This document shows positions 6,521 through 6,828 of a stretch of DNA of 6,828 nucleotides, piece after piece; the stretch's first letter is position 1, and each line of letters opens with the position of its first letter. This stretch comes from Pseudomonadota bacterium (GTDB taxonomy: Bacteria > Pseudomonadota > Gammaproteobacteria > Burkholderiales > Burkholderiaceae_C). The stretch covers positions 1 through 6,828 of the forward strand of contig JAEWVY010000398.1 of the NCBI GenBank assembly GCA_023396625.1, in the 5' to 3' direction. Made by a program: the position numbers and the translations under genes. A model generated the notes under the pieces. It made no database searches, was not told the DNA's origin, and saw only the letters and a program-made list of their open reading frames with translations.

Positions 6521-6578
6521 TCGACAATTTAACAATTGTGTATTTGATGACGGCTTCCCACAATGCGGCCATTGTCGA
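6521..6578. promoter_or_regulatory. Nested-dyad operator region between the LysR gene and the oxidoreductase gene
   Basis: Two 16-base dyads share the form ACAAT-N6-ATTGT. Dyad I (6524-6539) has arms ACAATT / AATTGT, and dyad II (6560-6575) has arms ACAATG / CATTGT. Their centres are 36 bases apart. The outer half-sites are TCGACAAT (6521-6528) and ATTGTCGA (6571-6578), and the inner ones are ATTGTG (6535-6540) and CACAAT (6559-6564). Both pairs mirror each other around the same axis near 6549.5. LysR-type regulators commonly bind as tetramers to about 50-60 bases in such divergent spacers, so these are the likely operators. The dyads do not match the textbook T-N11-A box exactly. Binding by this regulator is inferred from position. 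Confidence 0.72.
6536..6564 (+). promoter_or_regulatory. Possible sigma-70 promoter for the oxidoreductase gene
   Basis: TTGTGT (6536-6541) and CACAAT (6559-6564) are separated by 17 bases and match the -35 and -10 consensus in three and four of six positions. They overlap dyad I and dyad II, so a bound regulator would touch both elements. The match is weak and partly a by-product of the dyads. Confidence 0.25.
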
Positions 6579-6596
6579 TACCGAGGGAGCGATTTC

Positions 6597-6828
6597 ATGG
6601 AGAAAAGCGTGCTGATTCTGGGTGCGCGCGGCCGGCTTGGCGGCGCCGTGGCCCGGGCATTCGTGGCCGAGGGCTGGCAGGTGCTGGCGCAGTGCCGGCC
6701 GGGCCGTGGCCTGCCCGATGCGGCGCCGTCCGGTCTGCGGTGGCTGGCGCTTGACGCCGCCGACACCGAGGCCCTGAGCCGCGCAGCCGCAGGCGCCACG
6801 GTCGTGGTGCACGCCATGAGCCCCGCCT
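6597..6828 (+). CDS. NAD(P)-dependent epimerase/reductase, Rossmann fold (5' part, cut by window end)
   Basis: The reading frame is open from the ATG at 6597 to the window edge, giving 77 complete codons. The protein begins MEKSVLILGARGRLGGAVAR, with the dinucleotide-binding motif G9-A-R-G12-R-L-G15 right after the first strand, as in atypical extended short-chain dehydrogenases. A second part, LRWLALDAADTEALSRAAAGATVVVHAMSPA, matches the D-x-x-D strand region and the VVVHA strand of the NAD-dependent epimerase/dehydratase family. The catalytic YxxxK region lies beyond the window, so activity and substrate stay open. GAGGGAG (6583-6589) seven bases upstream is a strong ribosome binding site. 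It is divergent from the LysR gene and probably controlled by it. Confidence 0.85.
   Translation, partial: MEKSVLILGARGRLGGAVARAFVAEGWQVLAQCRPGRGLPDAAPSGLRWLALDAADTEALSRAAAGATVVVHAMSPA

Noticed and set aside
5768..6817. 349-codon open frame on the minus strand covering the LysR gene and the divergent spacer
   Set aside because: A shadow of the LysR gene in another frame; its translation is Arg/Ala/Pro/Gly-rich and crosses the operator region.

Overview
This is a GC-rich window with the gene content and order of a betaproteobacterium. Burkholderiales, probably Comamonadaceae or a close relative, fits best. The reasons are the lptA-lptB-rpoN order, a monofunctional RlmL-type methyltransferase after rpoN, strong protein family matches to that group recalled from memory, and very high third-position GC. 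No RNA genes, insertion sequences, CRISPR arrays or phage genes are visible.

Left part (1-4110, plus strand): a tightly packed run of genes. It starts with the last codons of what is probably lptA. Next come lptB (ATPase of the lipopolysaccharide export machine), rpoN (sigma-54), a THUMP-domain class I rRNA methyltransferase, and a small PIN-domain ribonuclease-like protein. Junctions are GTGA overlaps (21-24 and 2460-2463), a 76-base gap before rpoN, and a 26-base overlap into the PIN gene. This suggests one transcript with translational coupling. The hpf/ptsN genes that often follow rpoN in proteobacteria are absent. The rpoN gene carries an AT-rich, partly palindromic in-frame segment in its acidic linker.

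Middle (4111-5111): a 120-base gap with a GC palindrome and a weak possible promoter leads to a UPF0149/YecA-family protein with a C-terminal SEC-C zinc motif. It is convergent with the next block across a 35-base gap.

Right part (5112-6828): a LysR-type regulator and an NTF2/SnoaL-like protein lie on the minus strand, overlapping by 26 bases, so they are probably co-transcribed with the regulator first. Divergent from them is the start of a Rossmann-fold NAD(P)-dependent epimerase/reductase, cut by the window edge. The 92-base divergent spacer holds the best regulatory signal in the window. Four ACAAT/ATTGT half-sites form two 16-base dyads, and these are themselves mirrored around a common axis over 58 bases, a size fitting a LysR-type tetramer. 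The likely reading is a regulator controlling itself, the NTF2-like protein and the divergent oxidoreductase; the substrate is unknown.
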